Source of the DNA: Hyphomicrobiales bacterium
Lineage (GTDB): Bacteria > Pseudomonadota > Alphaproteobacteria > Rhizobiales > Xanthobacteraceae
Direction of reading: 5' to 3'
DNA length: 8,102 nucleotides
Assembly: GCA_016201085.1 (NCBI GenBank)
Contig: JACQDO010000111.1
Span: 1 to 8,102 of the forward strand
The translations under genes and the position numbers were made by a program. Within the stretch, counting starts at the first letter, position 1. The number at the start of each line of letters is the position of its first letter. Of the stretch, positions 1 through 5,994 are shown piece after piece. The notes beneath the pieces are model-generated. The model was not told the origin of the DNA and made no database searches. It was given only the letters and a program-made list of their open reading frames with translations.

Positions 1-468
1 CGCGACCCCATGCTGCACCGCATGAAGCCGGAGCAGCGGACGGCGGTGATCAGCACCAATCTCGGCACGCCGTTCAACATGTGCCGGCCGCTGATCGAAG
101 GCATGCGCGCGCGCAAGTTCGGCCGCATCATTACCATCTCATCGGTCAATGGGCAGAAGGGCCAAATGGGCCAGACCAATTATTCCGCCTCCAAGGCCGG
201 CGAGCTCGGCTTCACCAAGGCTCTGGCGCAGGAGAGCGCGCGCGCCGGTATCACCGTGAACGCGATCTGCCCCGGCTACACCAACACAGAAATGGTGCAG
301 GCGGTGCCGAAAGAGGTGCTGGAAAAGAATATCCTGCCGCAGATTCCGATCGGCCGCCTGGGCGAACCGGAGGAAGTGGCGCGCTGCGTGGTGTTCCTCG
401 CCAGCGACGATGCCGGCCTGATCACCGGTTCGACCATCACCATCAACGGCGGGCAGTATTTTATCTAG
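1..468 (+). CDS. phaB: Acetoacetyl-CoA reductase (PhaB-type SDR), 5' end cut off
   Basis: This is the C-terminal 155 residues of a short-chain dehydrogenase/reductase; frame 1 is open from the first base, so the N-terminal Rossmann part (about 85 residues by family length) lies outside the window. The family reduces acetoacetyl-CoA to (R)-3-hydroxybutyryl-CoA with NADPH in the cytoplasm, supplying monomer for polyhydroxybutyrate. Seen here: the catalytic Ser in TISSVNGQKG (codon at 142-144), the YSASKAG active-site Tyr and Lys 13 and 17 residues later, the PGYTNTEMV segment, and the C-terminus LASDDAGLITGSTITINGG followed by QYFI, which matches PhaB endings better than FabG. The sequence around NGQKGQ.GQTNYSA is also typical of PhaB. 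The usual partner phaA would lie upstream, outside the window. The stop codon lies in a CTAG shared with the convergent ATP-grasp gene. FabG-like ketoacyl reductase is the alternative, less likely. Confidence 0.9.
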   Translation, partial: RDPMLHRMKPEQRTAVISTNLGTPFNMCRPLIEGMRARKFGRIITISSVNGQKGQMGQTNYSASKAGELGFTKALAQESARAGITVNAICPGYTNTEMVQAVPKEVLEKNILPQIPIGRLGEPEEVARCVVFLASDDAGLITGSTITINGGQYFI

Positions 469-1784
469 CGACCGCCCCGGATTGTTGGATAAATTTGCGA
501 CGGTCCGGAGACCGGCAAGCCGGTAGCGCATTCTTTCGCGCGACCATGATCGGCGCCGTTTTTGCCGCCCTTGGCGAAACGATTCCAAACCGCCACCGGA
601 ATTTCAACGAGCGCCGGCAGCGGGTCATCGAAGGCAAAATTCGCAAAGGCCAATGGCTTGCGAAGTCCGGCGAGATAATCGCGCACGCTCATGCCGCCGC
701 GTGCGCGTTCCTGGTAGGCGGCGACGATGTCGCGGCTGGCGTGCATCCATGCCACACCGGCTCTGGCGCGCGAGCGAGCGATACTTTGGCCGACGGCTTG
801 CCGCCATGCCAGATAAGGAAAGTCGACGCCGGCCAGCGCGCCCAGCCCGTTCCACGTCCAGAAGCGTCCGTTGACGTCCAGCAGCTTGTATTGTCCGTCG
901 CGCCGGTCGTACTTGAATTCGACTTCGACAACGCCGGTGTAGCCGAGCGATTTCAGGAAGCGGCTGGCCAGCTCTTCGACCTGATCCTGCTCGACGGTTT
1001 CGACGAAGGTGCTCGAGCGGCCGAAATCGATCGGATGTTGGCGCGTGCGCCGGGCGACCAGCGAGGCGATCGCCTCGCCACCTTCCCACAGACCGGCATA
1101 AGAGAATTGCGCTTCGCCGCCGCCGGGGATCCACTCCTGCACGATCACCGCATCGTTGCCGATCAGCGCGGCGACTTGTCGATAAAGCGAAAGCAGCGCA
1201 TCGCGATCGTCCGCTTTCCAGGCTTTGGCCTGAGTGAATGCGTTGGTACCAGCGACTTGACGATAGGCGGGCTTGAGGATGACCGGGAAGCGGCAATCCA
1301 GTCGCTGCACTTCATCCAAGTCGCGCGGCTGGAAACTCCAAGGGCAATCGATGCCGAGCGAGGCCGCACGCCGATAGGTGAGGCGCTTGTCGTACATCCA
1401 TTGCACGGTGTCCCAAGTCGGCGTCGCCACACGAAAGTGCGATGCAAACAGCGCATGATTCTGCGCGATCATGCGCATATCCTCGTCGCCGGTCGCAACC
1501 AAGACCCATCCGTTCAGGCCATATCGGGTGGCAATGTCGACGATCGAGGATACGCCGCGCTCGTGGTCGGCGCCGGGCCAATCGAAGCTGCGTTGCACAT
1601 AACGCGAGAATCGCGGGATCGGATGATTGGCCATTAGCCACACCGGAATCCCATGGCGTCCGAGACTGCGGGCGACGCCGATGCTGACATGCGCGCCGCC
1701 GACAATCAGTGCACCGGGCGTCGCCTGCGGATTGCCGCCGCGGGCCGCCGGTGTCGCCACCCCCCGCGCTGGGCTGAAATTCAT
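465..1784 (-). CDS. ATP-grasp ligase (carboxylate-amine ligase-like)
   Basis: A 439-residue protein with an ATP-grasp fold. Enzymes of this superfamily activate a carboxylate as acyl phosphate with ATP and join it to an amine or other nucleophile in the cytoplasm; the substrates here are unknown. An N-terminal alpha/beta domain begins at GALIVGG (about residue 24) after a low-complexity leader. Then come DKRLTYRRA (132-140), the nucleotide-binding lysine in ILKPAYRQVAG (K171), the adenine-contact strand IVQEWIPGGGE (E217), and metal-binding acids in VEVEF (E287/E289) and LLDVNGRFW (D303, N305, R307). The last 50 or so residues are not recognisable and rich in Gly, Lys and Arg. The start overlaps the stop of the oxidoreductase gene (ATGA), so it is probably translated by reinitiation; no strong Shine-Dalgarno is visible. 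An in-frame TGA just upstream of this ATG excludes a fusion or longer start. D-aspartate ligase-like enzymes are the nearest family I can name, with modest certainty. Confidence 0.85.
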   Translation of the reverse strand: MNFSPARGVATPAARGGNPQATPGALIVGGAHVSIGVARSLGRHGIPVWLMANHPIPRFSRYVQRSFDWPGADHERGVSSIVDIATRYGLNGWVLVATGDEDMRMIAQNHALFASHFRVATPTWDTVQWMYDKRLTYRRAASLGIDCPWSFQPRDLDEVQRLDCRFPVILKPAYRQVAGTNAFTQAKAWKADDRDALLSLYRQVAALIGNDAVIVQEWIPGGGEAQFSYAGLWEGGEAIASLVARRTRQHPIDFGRSSTFVETVEQDQVEELASRFLKSLGYTGVVEVEFKYDRRDGQYKLLDVNGRFWTWNGLGALAGVDFPYLAWRQAVGQSIARSRARAGVAWMHASRDIVAAYQERARGGMSVRDYLAGLRKPLAFANFAFDDPLPALVEIPVAVWNRFAKGGKNGADHGRAKECATGLPVSGPSQIYPTIRGGR

Positions 1785-3067
1785 GGCCGCTCACGCTCGG
1801 CGGTGAGAGCCAGCGCTGTTTTTTTATTGTGGTCGCCATCGGCGGAAATTCGCGCCGCGCGGCGGTCGCCGATGGCCGAACGAGTGATGCGCCGCGCCGC
1901 GAATCCCGCGCCGGCGATGAAGCGCAGCAGGGGTCCGAAGCTCGCGACGGCGGCGGAACCGACAAAATGCAGTCCGCCTACGCTCGATTCAAATGCGGCG
2001 GACAGCATCGGCAGGCCGCCGTGCCGTGCGATGCGTTCACGCAAATGCCGATCGAGGATCGTCATCTTGTCGACATCGATACGATAACCGGTCGCCAGCA
2101 GAACATGGTCGTAGCGTCGCGTGCCGTCATCCAACGTCAATGCGATACGGTCGCCATCTTGCCGCGCATCCAGGATACGGCGTCCCTCGTTGACCGGCAC
2201 ATCGCGCAAGCGCTTGCGCAGCCACAGCACCGCGGTGGCGCGCAGGCAGCGCTCGTTCAGACGGTCGCGCGATTGTTCGGTGAAGTGGTGGATGATGCCC
2301 GGCGCCTCGACCAGCCAGTTGAGTGGGAAAGGGCCTACCTGCGAGGGCGGGATCAACGCATCGCCCAGCAGGGAACGGACCGCCTTGCGCAGCCCGCTGC
2401 GTTGACCGGGGTCGGCATTCCACAACAGATTGCCACGGCAGATGATCTCGACCTTGGCGCCCGCCTCGTGCAGCAGGGCCGCCGACTCGCAGGCGCTCTG
2501 TCCGCGGCCGATGACCGCGACATGCCGTCCGCTGAAACGGGCGGAATCGGTATGCTCGCAAGAATGACTGACCAGCGCACGCGGCAGGCCGTTGAATTGC
2601 TCAGGCCGGTACTCGTGACCGAGCAGGCCTGTCGCCATTACCACGCGCCGGGCGAAAAAGCTTTCGCCGTCGGCGAGGGCGAGACGATAGCCGCTGTCGG
2701 AGGCGGTCACCTGCGTCACGACCCGGATGTCGAGATCGGGGACCACGCGTTCCTGAAACCAGGTGCCGTAATCGATGAAATTTTCCACCGGCAGCAGGTC
2801 CGGTATCGGCAAGCCGGCCGCGCGGAAATAATCGTCGAGCAGATGCCGCTCACGCGGATCGGCGATGTGCGTGGCGATCCAGGGCGAACGCAGCTTCATG
2901 CCGGCCGGCATATTTCGCCGCCAGAACGACATCGGTTCGCCGAACACGCGGATCGGCACATTAGCCGCACGCAAATGCGCGGCGACGGCGAGGCCGTAAG
3001 GCCCGGCGCCGATGATGGCGACATCGCAGGTGTCGCCGGAATGGACAGGGCTGATGGCGATGTTCAT
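1781..3067 (-). CDS. FAD/NAD(P)-dependent oxidoreductase, flavin monooxygenase-like
   Basis: A 428-residue two-dinucleotide-binding-domain flavoprotein, related to the flavin-containing monooxygenases and to the lysine/ornithine N-hydroxylase group. Such enzymes use NADPH and O2 to oxygenate amines, sulfides or ketones; the substrate here is unknown. Seen: the FAD-binding VAIIGAGPYGLAVAAHL near the N-terminus (glycines at residues 20, 22 and 25), GEPMSFWRRNMPAGMKLRS (43-61), VVMATGLLG (142-150), the NADPH-binding VAVIGRGQSACES (183-195), the LLATGYRID motif (333-341) typical of N-hydroxylases and FMOs, and a FAD-contact end VGSAAVASFGPLLRF (379-393). There is no signal peptide, so it should be cytoplasmic. 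Its stop overlaps the ATP-grasp start by four bases, which argues that the two proteins work in one pathway. No clear Shine-Dalgarno precedes the ATG at 3067, but the reading frame holds nothing conserved before residue 13, so a small shift of start would not alter function. A simple reductase without oxygenation is the alternative. Confidence 0.85.
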   Translation of the reverse strand: MNIAISPVHSGDTCDVAIIGAGPYGLAVAAHLRAANVPIRVFGEPMSFWRRNMPAGMKLRSPWIATHIADPRERHLLDDYFRAAGLPIPDLLPVENFIDYGTWFQERVVPDLDIRVVTQVTASDSGYRLALADGESFFARRVVMATGLLGHEYRPEQFNGLPRALVSHSCEHTDSARFSGRHVAVIGRGQSACESAALLHEAGAKVEIICRGNLLWNADPGQRSGLRKAVRSLLGDALIPPSQVGPFPLNWLVEAPGIIHHFTEQSRDRLNERCLRATAVLWLRKRLRDVPVNEGRRILDARQDGDRIALTLDDGTRRYDHVLLATGYRIDVDKMTILDRHLRERIARHGGLPMLSAAFESSVGGLHFVGSAAVASFGPLLRFIAGAGFAARRITRSAIGDRRAARISADGDHNKKTALALTAERERP

Positions 3068-3122
3068 GGCGATGGATGACGTCTCGTCTCACAGGCGGAC
3101 GGCGCAATCTAGTTGAGACTCG

Positions 3123-3215
3123 TTATGAGTTTACCAACGAGCTGCAATAGATCGCCCGCAAATCGGGCCGATTCTGCAGCCAGCGCGCCGCTTTCCGCAT
3201 AAAACCGCGCGGCAT
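3123..3215 (-). CDS. Possible 30-residue ORF or gene remnant
   Basis: An ATG at 3215 opens a 30-codon frame ending TAA at 3125-3123. The peptide is basic in its first half (FMRKAARWLQNRPDLRAIY) and resembles the Arg/Trp/Leu-rich tails seen on some rhizobial surface-polysaccharide enzymes; that resemblance is from memory and weak. AGG touches the ATG, too close for a good ribosome site. It may be a relic of a longer gene lost when the AT-rich neighbour arrived, or chance. I do not assign a function. Confidence 0.15.
   Translation of the reverse strand: MPRGFMRKAARWLQNRPDLRAIYCSSLVNS
3151..3172. repeat. Imperfect inverted repeat (small hairpin)
   Basis: ATCG-CCCG at 3151-3158 pairs with CGGG-(C)-CGAT at 3164-3172, giving eight base pairs with one bulged base and a five-base loop (CAAAT). 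It could be a weak terminator for the minus-strand membrane-protein gene, but no U-run follows on that strand, so a regulatory or chance palindrome is equally possible. Confidence 0.3.
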
Positions 3216-3266
3216 CCTGAATCAGTCGTTAATGCCGACGGATAAACACGCGTTGATAAGTCTGCG

Positions 3267-4751
3267 TTATGGCTTAACGTAAATGCTCTCATACAATCCG
3301 GCGTATTCCTCTTTCCAGCCTCTCTTATCCACGAGAAACCGCCTTAACTGTTCATGCGTCTTCACCCAAAGCACCGTATCGATTTTGTATTTCTCAAGCA
3401 CCGCGTCCCAAGCGGTCTCATTAATCTCCCATTCGGGCAGTTTGAAATAGTCACGTAGTAAAGCATCTGGATAAGCGGTAGCGGCCCGACCATCGACGAA
3501 CACAGGTATGGCGCCTCGCGTGTAGAAGATCAAAATTCCACCGACATTCCAGTGGTTGAGAAGCCGCGCATGCGGATAATGTGTTTGAAGATAACGAGCG
3601 TCCTGCTCTGAAAGCATTTGCGGAAGTTCGAGAGCCGGTTTTATTTGCATAAATGCCAATGGCAGAGCGCACACGCCAACGATGCCAGCAGCCAACAACG
3701 ACTTTTTGACTTTAAAAATATTCAGCTGTTTGGGTAGCAGCCGATCAAGGTGAAGAGCTAATGGAACCGTTGAGAATATAAAAAAGAAAGCCATGTACCT
3801 AAATTGATAAAGTCCTAAAAACAAAAAGAGCCAAGAAAGCAGCCGTGACTCTATCGGACAAGAAACTCTGTAGCGCAGTTCAAGCGCAATAAAAATCAAA
3901 ATATATATGATCCCAGGAATGCTCCCCGGCACGGAGATATTCTGAAAATAAGGCCACCACTCGGTGACGTATGTTTGCGAGAAGTGGCCTAATACAGTGG
4001 CTAAGCCTTCATAGATATGCCAGCCAAGCGGATTAATGAATATTGCAAGAAAGCAACCGACCCCCGCGAAACTGTAAATTTTAAAATTGACCCAATCCCG
4101 TTTCAACAATGCCACGCCGCCAAAAATACCAATAATAATAAGACCAAGCAAAAAGCCGCCATGCACATTGGCCCAAAGAACCATAATTAAAGGCAACAAA
4201 AACCATCGCGTTCTCTTCAAACATTCGCCGTAGAATATTACGCAAAACAACATAGTAGAAGCGTTTGGCGAGACGGCGAGATAAATATCTGGGTACGTCG
4301 CAAAAGAGGGGTAGAGCAAACACGCGGAAAAAACGGAAATACAAACTGCAGTTGCTGAGGCTCCGCGGCTTAAGCAGATGGACGTAAGATATCCGACGAT
4401 GATTGCGCCACACGCAACCACAAATAATAGGAGACCGCTCAATTTCGTATATTGAAATAATACACTGGCAAACGCGTCCCAAAGCCACGAGAGATTATAC
4501 CATTGCCTGCCGCCAGACGTGAATGACCATGGATCCTGGAACGGAACATGACCTTGGTCTCTGATTAAGTCTCCAGCGGCCAGGTGCCATCCCAAATCAT
4601 GATGGCCAAGCAGGAGCGGCGCGTTTGAAAGGTAAAACACACCTGTGAGTGAAATCAGGAAGATATAAATTGCGGACCGCTGAAAGTAAGAACTGAGCGT
4701 GTTTGGTCCTTTAGTAAATTTGGAGTCGCGGCAAGCCACCTGCGCGTCCAT
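3267..4751 (-). CDS. Multi-spanning membrane protein, GT-C glycosyltransferase-like
   Basis: A 494-residue integral membrane protein of the size and layout of bacterial GT-C glycosyltransferases, which move sugars from polyprenyl-phosphate donors onto lipids, glycans or proteins on the outer face of the inner membrane. After a polar leader, the first membrane span (about 27-48) is followed by a loop with DLGWHLAAGDLIRDQGHVP (52-70), where an acidic residue after the first span is the usual GT-C catalytic or metal site, and by WYNLSWLWD (84-92). Many further hydrophobic segments follow up to about residue 370, including one with WANVHGGF (193-200). A soluble C-terminal part holds NHWNVGGILIFY (399-410) and VFVDGRAATAYPD (417-429), which recur in uncharacterised members. 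GAGGG lies seven bases before the ATG. The gene is far more AT-rich than its neighbours and uses ATA, TTA and AAA codons freely, suggesting transfer. Donor and acceptor cannot be told; an O-antigen-type or other membrane protein is the alternative. Confidence 0.75.
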   Translation of the reverse strand: MDAQVACRDSKFTKGPNTLSSYFQRSAIYIFLISLTGVFYLSNAPLLLGHHDLGWHLAAGDLIRDQGHVPFQDPWSFTSGGRQWYNLSWLWDAFASVLFQYTKLSGLLLFVVACGAIIVGYLTSICLSRGASATAVCISVFSACLLYPSFATYPDIYLAVSPNASTMLFCVIFYGECLKRTRWFLLPLIMVLWANVHGGFLLGLIIIGIFGGVALLKRDWVNFKIYSFAGVGCFLAIFINPLGWHIYEGLATVLGHFSQTYVTEWWPYFQNISVPGSIPGIIYILIFIALELRYRVSCPIESRLLSWLFLFLGLYQFRYMAFFFIFSTVPLALHLDRLLPKQLNIFKVKKSLLAAGIVGVCALPLAFMQIKPALELPQMLSEQDARYLQTHYPHARLLNHWNVGGILIFYTRGAIPVFVDGRAATAYPDALLRDYFKLPEWEINETAWDAVLEKYKIDTVLWVKTHEQLRRFLVDKRGWKEEYAGLYESIYVKP

Positions 4752-4754
4752 AAA

Positions 4755-4792
4755 AGAGCCCTCATGATCGAAGCGAGCCTGCTACGGGCTCT
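4755..4792 (-). promoter_or_regulatory. 5' leader with mutually exclusive hairpins at the ribosome site
   Basis: Read on the minus strand there are three related blocks: AGAGCCC (4792-4786), AGGCTC (4780-4775) and GGGCTCT (4761-4755). The first can pair with the last over seven perfect pairs, covering the GGG of the GAGGG ribosome site (4763-4759) of the membrane-protein gene, or with the middle block over five pairs, which would leave that site free. Such an arrangement could tune translation, but pairing was judged by eye and no ligand or regulator is implied. Confidence 0.3.
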
Positions 4793-4960
4793 GCGTGCAT
4801 TTGGGTCAGGCTTGATGCAAACAATCGTTGCTTTAGGATAACCATCTTAAAGTTGAGTAAATGGCGGTTGTGCTATCGATTACTCCCCGCCGAAGGATTC
4901 TTCTGCGTAACGAATGCATATGTGGAACACGTGAGGCACTGAGCGGATAATTTGCTTGCG

Positions 4961-5005
4961 GCAATGAATGTCGGCTTTGGGGGTAAGGCGGAGAGGCGGC
5001 CGGTC
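4961..5005. repeat. Possible relic of a rhizobial intergenic palindromic repeat
   Basis: Bases 4967-4978 (AATGTCGGCTTT), a GGGGGT centre and a partly complementary right arm (AAGGCGGA) resemble a common intergenic palindrome I recall from Bradyrhizobium-type genomes, in which GTCCGCTTT and AAAGCGGAC flank a GGGGGT-like loop. Translated on the minus strand it gives SALPPKPTFIAA, close to the spurious SALPPKADI peptides often annotated from that repeat. The arms here match only partly, so this copy is decayed. It lies directly downstream of the binding-protein gene, the usual sort of place for such repeats. The match is from memory, not a search. Confidence 0.4.
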
Positions 5006-5020
5006 TTATGAGTACACGCC

Positions 5021-5986
5021 CTAATCGAATGCCTTCGAATAGACGAACAGCGCCTTGAGCTGCGCCTTGCTGAGCGGGCCTTTAAGATATTTGAACGCGA
5101 TGGCTTCCTCGGTGATCGCCTCGATGCCGGCAAGCCGGTCCGGCATGAGTTCGTCCTTCGGATAGAACTCGTCGCGCATGCGACCGGCGATCCGCTGGGG
5201 GATTTTCACCCAGTCCGAATACATCTTGAGTGCGGCCGGGTCGGAATACATCCAGTCCAGCGTCTCGCGATAGGCAGCGATGTAACGGTCAAGCGCGTCC
5301 TTCTTCTGCGCGTAGGCCGTCTTGTTGGTGATCTGCAGCCGCACCGTCTGTGTGCGCAGCGCCGGCACGTCGCTGCCGTGGCCGATGATGCGGATCTTGC
5401 CTTCCTCCGCCGCCTGCAGGCCGAACGGCGGCGACGACCAGCCGACATCGACCTGGCCCGACATCGCCTGGGTGAAGGTCGAGGCCGGATTGCCGGTGGC
5501 GACCGGCCTCACGCTGACGCCATTGAGCTTGGCGAATTGCAACAGCGCGGTGTGGTTCGACGAGCCGGTGGTCGAGAAGGCGACGGTCTTGCCGTTGAGA
5601 TCCTTGAAGCTCTTGATCGGAGAATTGGCCGGCACATACCAATAGGCGGCCGGCGCGCCGGTGGTGTGATTGGCGAACGCCAGGACCGGCGCGCCGCGCA
5701 CGAACGCGGCCATCGCCGAATTGGTGCCGACGCCGATGCCGATATCGGCGGAGCCGGCGATCACCACCTGCATGGTCTCGCCCGAGCCTTGCGTATAGAA
5801 CAGGTCGAGCGTGAGCCCGTGCTTCTTGAAGATGCCCATGCGCTGGCCGAGCTCGGGGGCCGAATTCTCCCAATTGCCATGCTGGCCGATGGCGATCTTG
5901 AGCGTGTCCTCGGCGCGCGCCGAGCCGAGCGCGGCAAGCAGCGCGACGGCCGCCGCGAGTGCACGAATTCGCTTGCGTCGGCGCAT
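5021..5986 (-). CDS. ABC transporter substrate-binding protein, NitT/TauT (SsuA-like) family
   Basis: A periplasmic binding protein of about 321 residues. Members capture small organic ions (sulfonates, taurine, nitrate, pyrimidine precursors, aromatic acids) and hand them to an ABC permease. The N-terminus MRRRKRIRALAAAVALLAAL with a SARA site before EDTLKIAIGQ is a clear Sec signal peptide. The mature part shows GIFKKHGLTLDLF (lobe 1), GSGETMQVVIAGSADIGIG, GKTVAFSTTGSSNHT (ligand-pocket Ser/Thr loop) and SGQVDVGWSSPP, in family order. An ATG also exists at 5992, but GAGG touches it; the same GAGG sits six bases before the ATG at 5986, so I chose 5986. That ribosome site overlaps the TGA of the preceding aldolase frame, so the two genes are tightly coupled. 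No permease or ATPase gene lies in the window on the downstream side, where an unrelated gene follows, so it is an orphan here. The ligand cannot be told. Confidence 0.88.
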   Translation of the reverse strand: MRRRKRIRALAAAVALLAALGSARAEDTLKIAIGQHGNWENSAPELGQRMGIFKKHGLTLDLFYTQGSGETMQVVIAGSADIGIGVGTNSAMAAFVRGAPVLAFANHTTGAPAAYWYVPANSPIKSFKDLNGKTVAFSTTGSSNHTALLQFAKLNGVSVRPVATGNPASTFTQAMSGQVDVGWSSPPFGLQAAEEGKIRIIGHGSDVPALRTQTVRLQITNKTAYAQKKDALDRYIAAYRETLDWMYSDPAALKMYSDWVKIPQRIAGRMRDEFYPKDELMPDRLAGIEAITEEAIAFKYLKGPLSKAQLKALFVYSKAFD

Positions 5987-5994
5987 CGTCATCC

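Larger units (their letters stand above)
3068..3266. other. Intergenic stretch between membrane-protein gene and oxidoreductase gene
   Basis: This 199-base stretch follows the stop of the membrane-protein gene and precedes the oxidoreductase start, both on the minus strand, so it should hold a terminator for the first and a promoter for the second. I see an imperfect inverted repeat at 3151-3172 and one very small minus-strand ORF (3123-3215). No hairpin followed by a T-run and no convincing -35/-10 pair could be picked out by eye. Confidence 0.5.
4752..5020. other. Intergenic stretch upstream of membrane-protein gene
   Basis: These 269 bases separate the stop of the binding-protein gene from the start of the membrane-protein gene (both minus strand). 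The part next to the membrane-protein gene forms its 5' leader with competing inverted repeats (4755-4792). The part next to the binding-protein gene resembles a decayed intergenic repeat (about 4961-5005). Between them the sequence is moderately AT-rich with no persuasive ORF; a promoter for the membrane-protein gene is expected here but I cannot fix its boxes. Confidence 0.5.

Noticed and set aside
81..1637. Long plus-strand open frame of 518 codons across phaB and the ATP-grasp gene.
   Set aside because: It is a shadow frame: its peptide is rich in Arg, Gly and Ala with no domain, and it runs through the conserved phaB frame and antisense to the ATP-grasp motifs.
1790..1830. Run of seven T (A on the coding strand) near the end of the oxidoreductase gene, as a slippage or programmed-frameshift site that might fuse it to the ATP-grasp protein.
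   Set aside because: The codon phase does not fit the X-XXY-YYZ pattern, and the ATP-grasp frame has a TGA just upstream of its ATG, so slippage could not give a fusion.
1829..3079. Plus-strand open frame of 416 codons opposite the oxidoreductase gene.
   Set aside because: High GC at third positions leaves the antisense frame open; the minus strand carries all the flavoprotein motifs.
3151..3172. Rho-independent terminator for the membrane-protein gene.
   Set aside because: The stem is short and bulged, and no T-run follows on the minus strand, so it is listed only as an inverted repeat.
4930..4950. GAGCGGATAATTT resembling a lac-type operator half.
   Set aside because: Only one half-like match without dyad symmetry and no related regulator nearby; chance is enough.
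4873..5133. Minus-strand 86-codon frame past the end of the binding-protein gene.
   Set aside because: Its first part is out of frame within the binding-protein gene; the rest is best explained by the decayed intergenic repeat, not by a protein.
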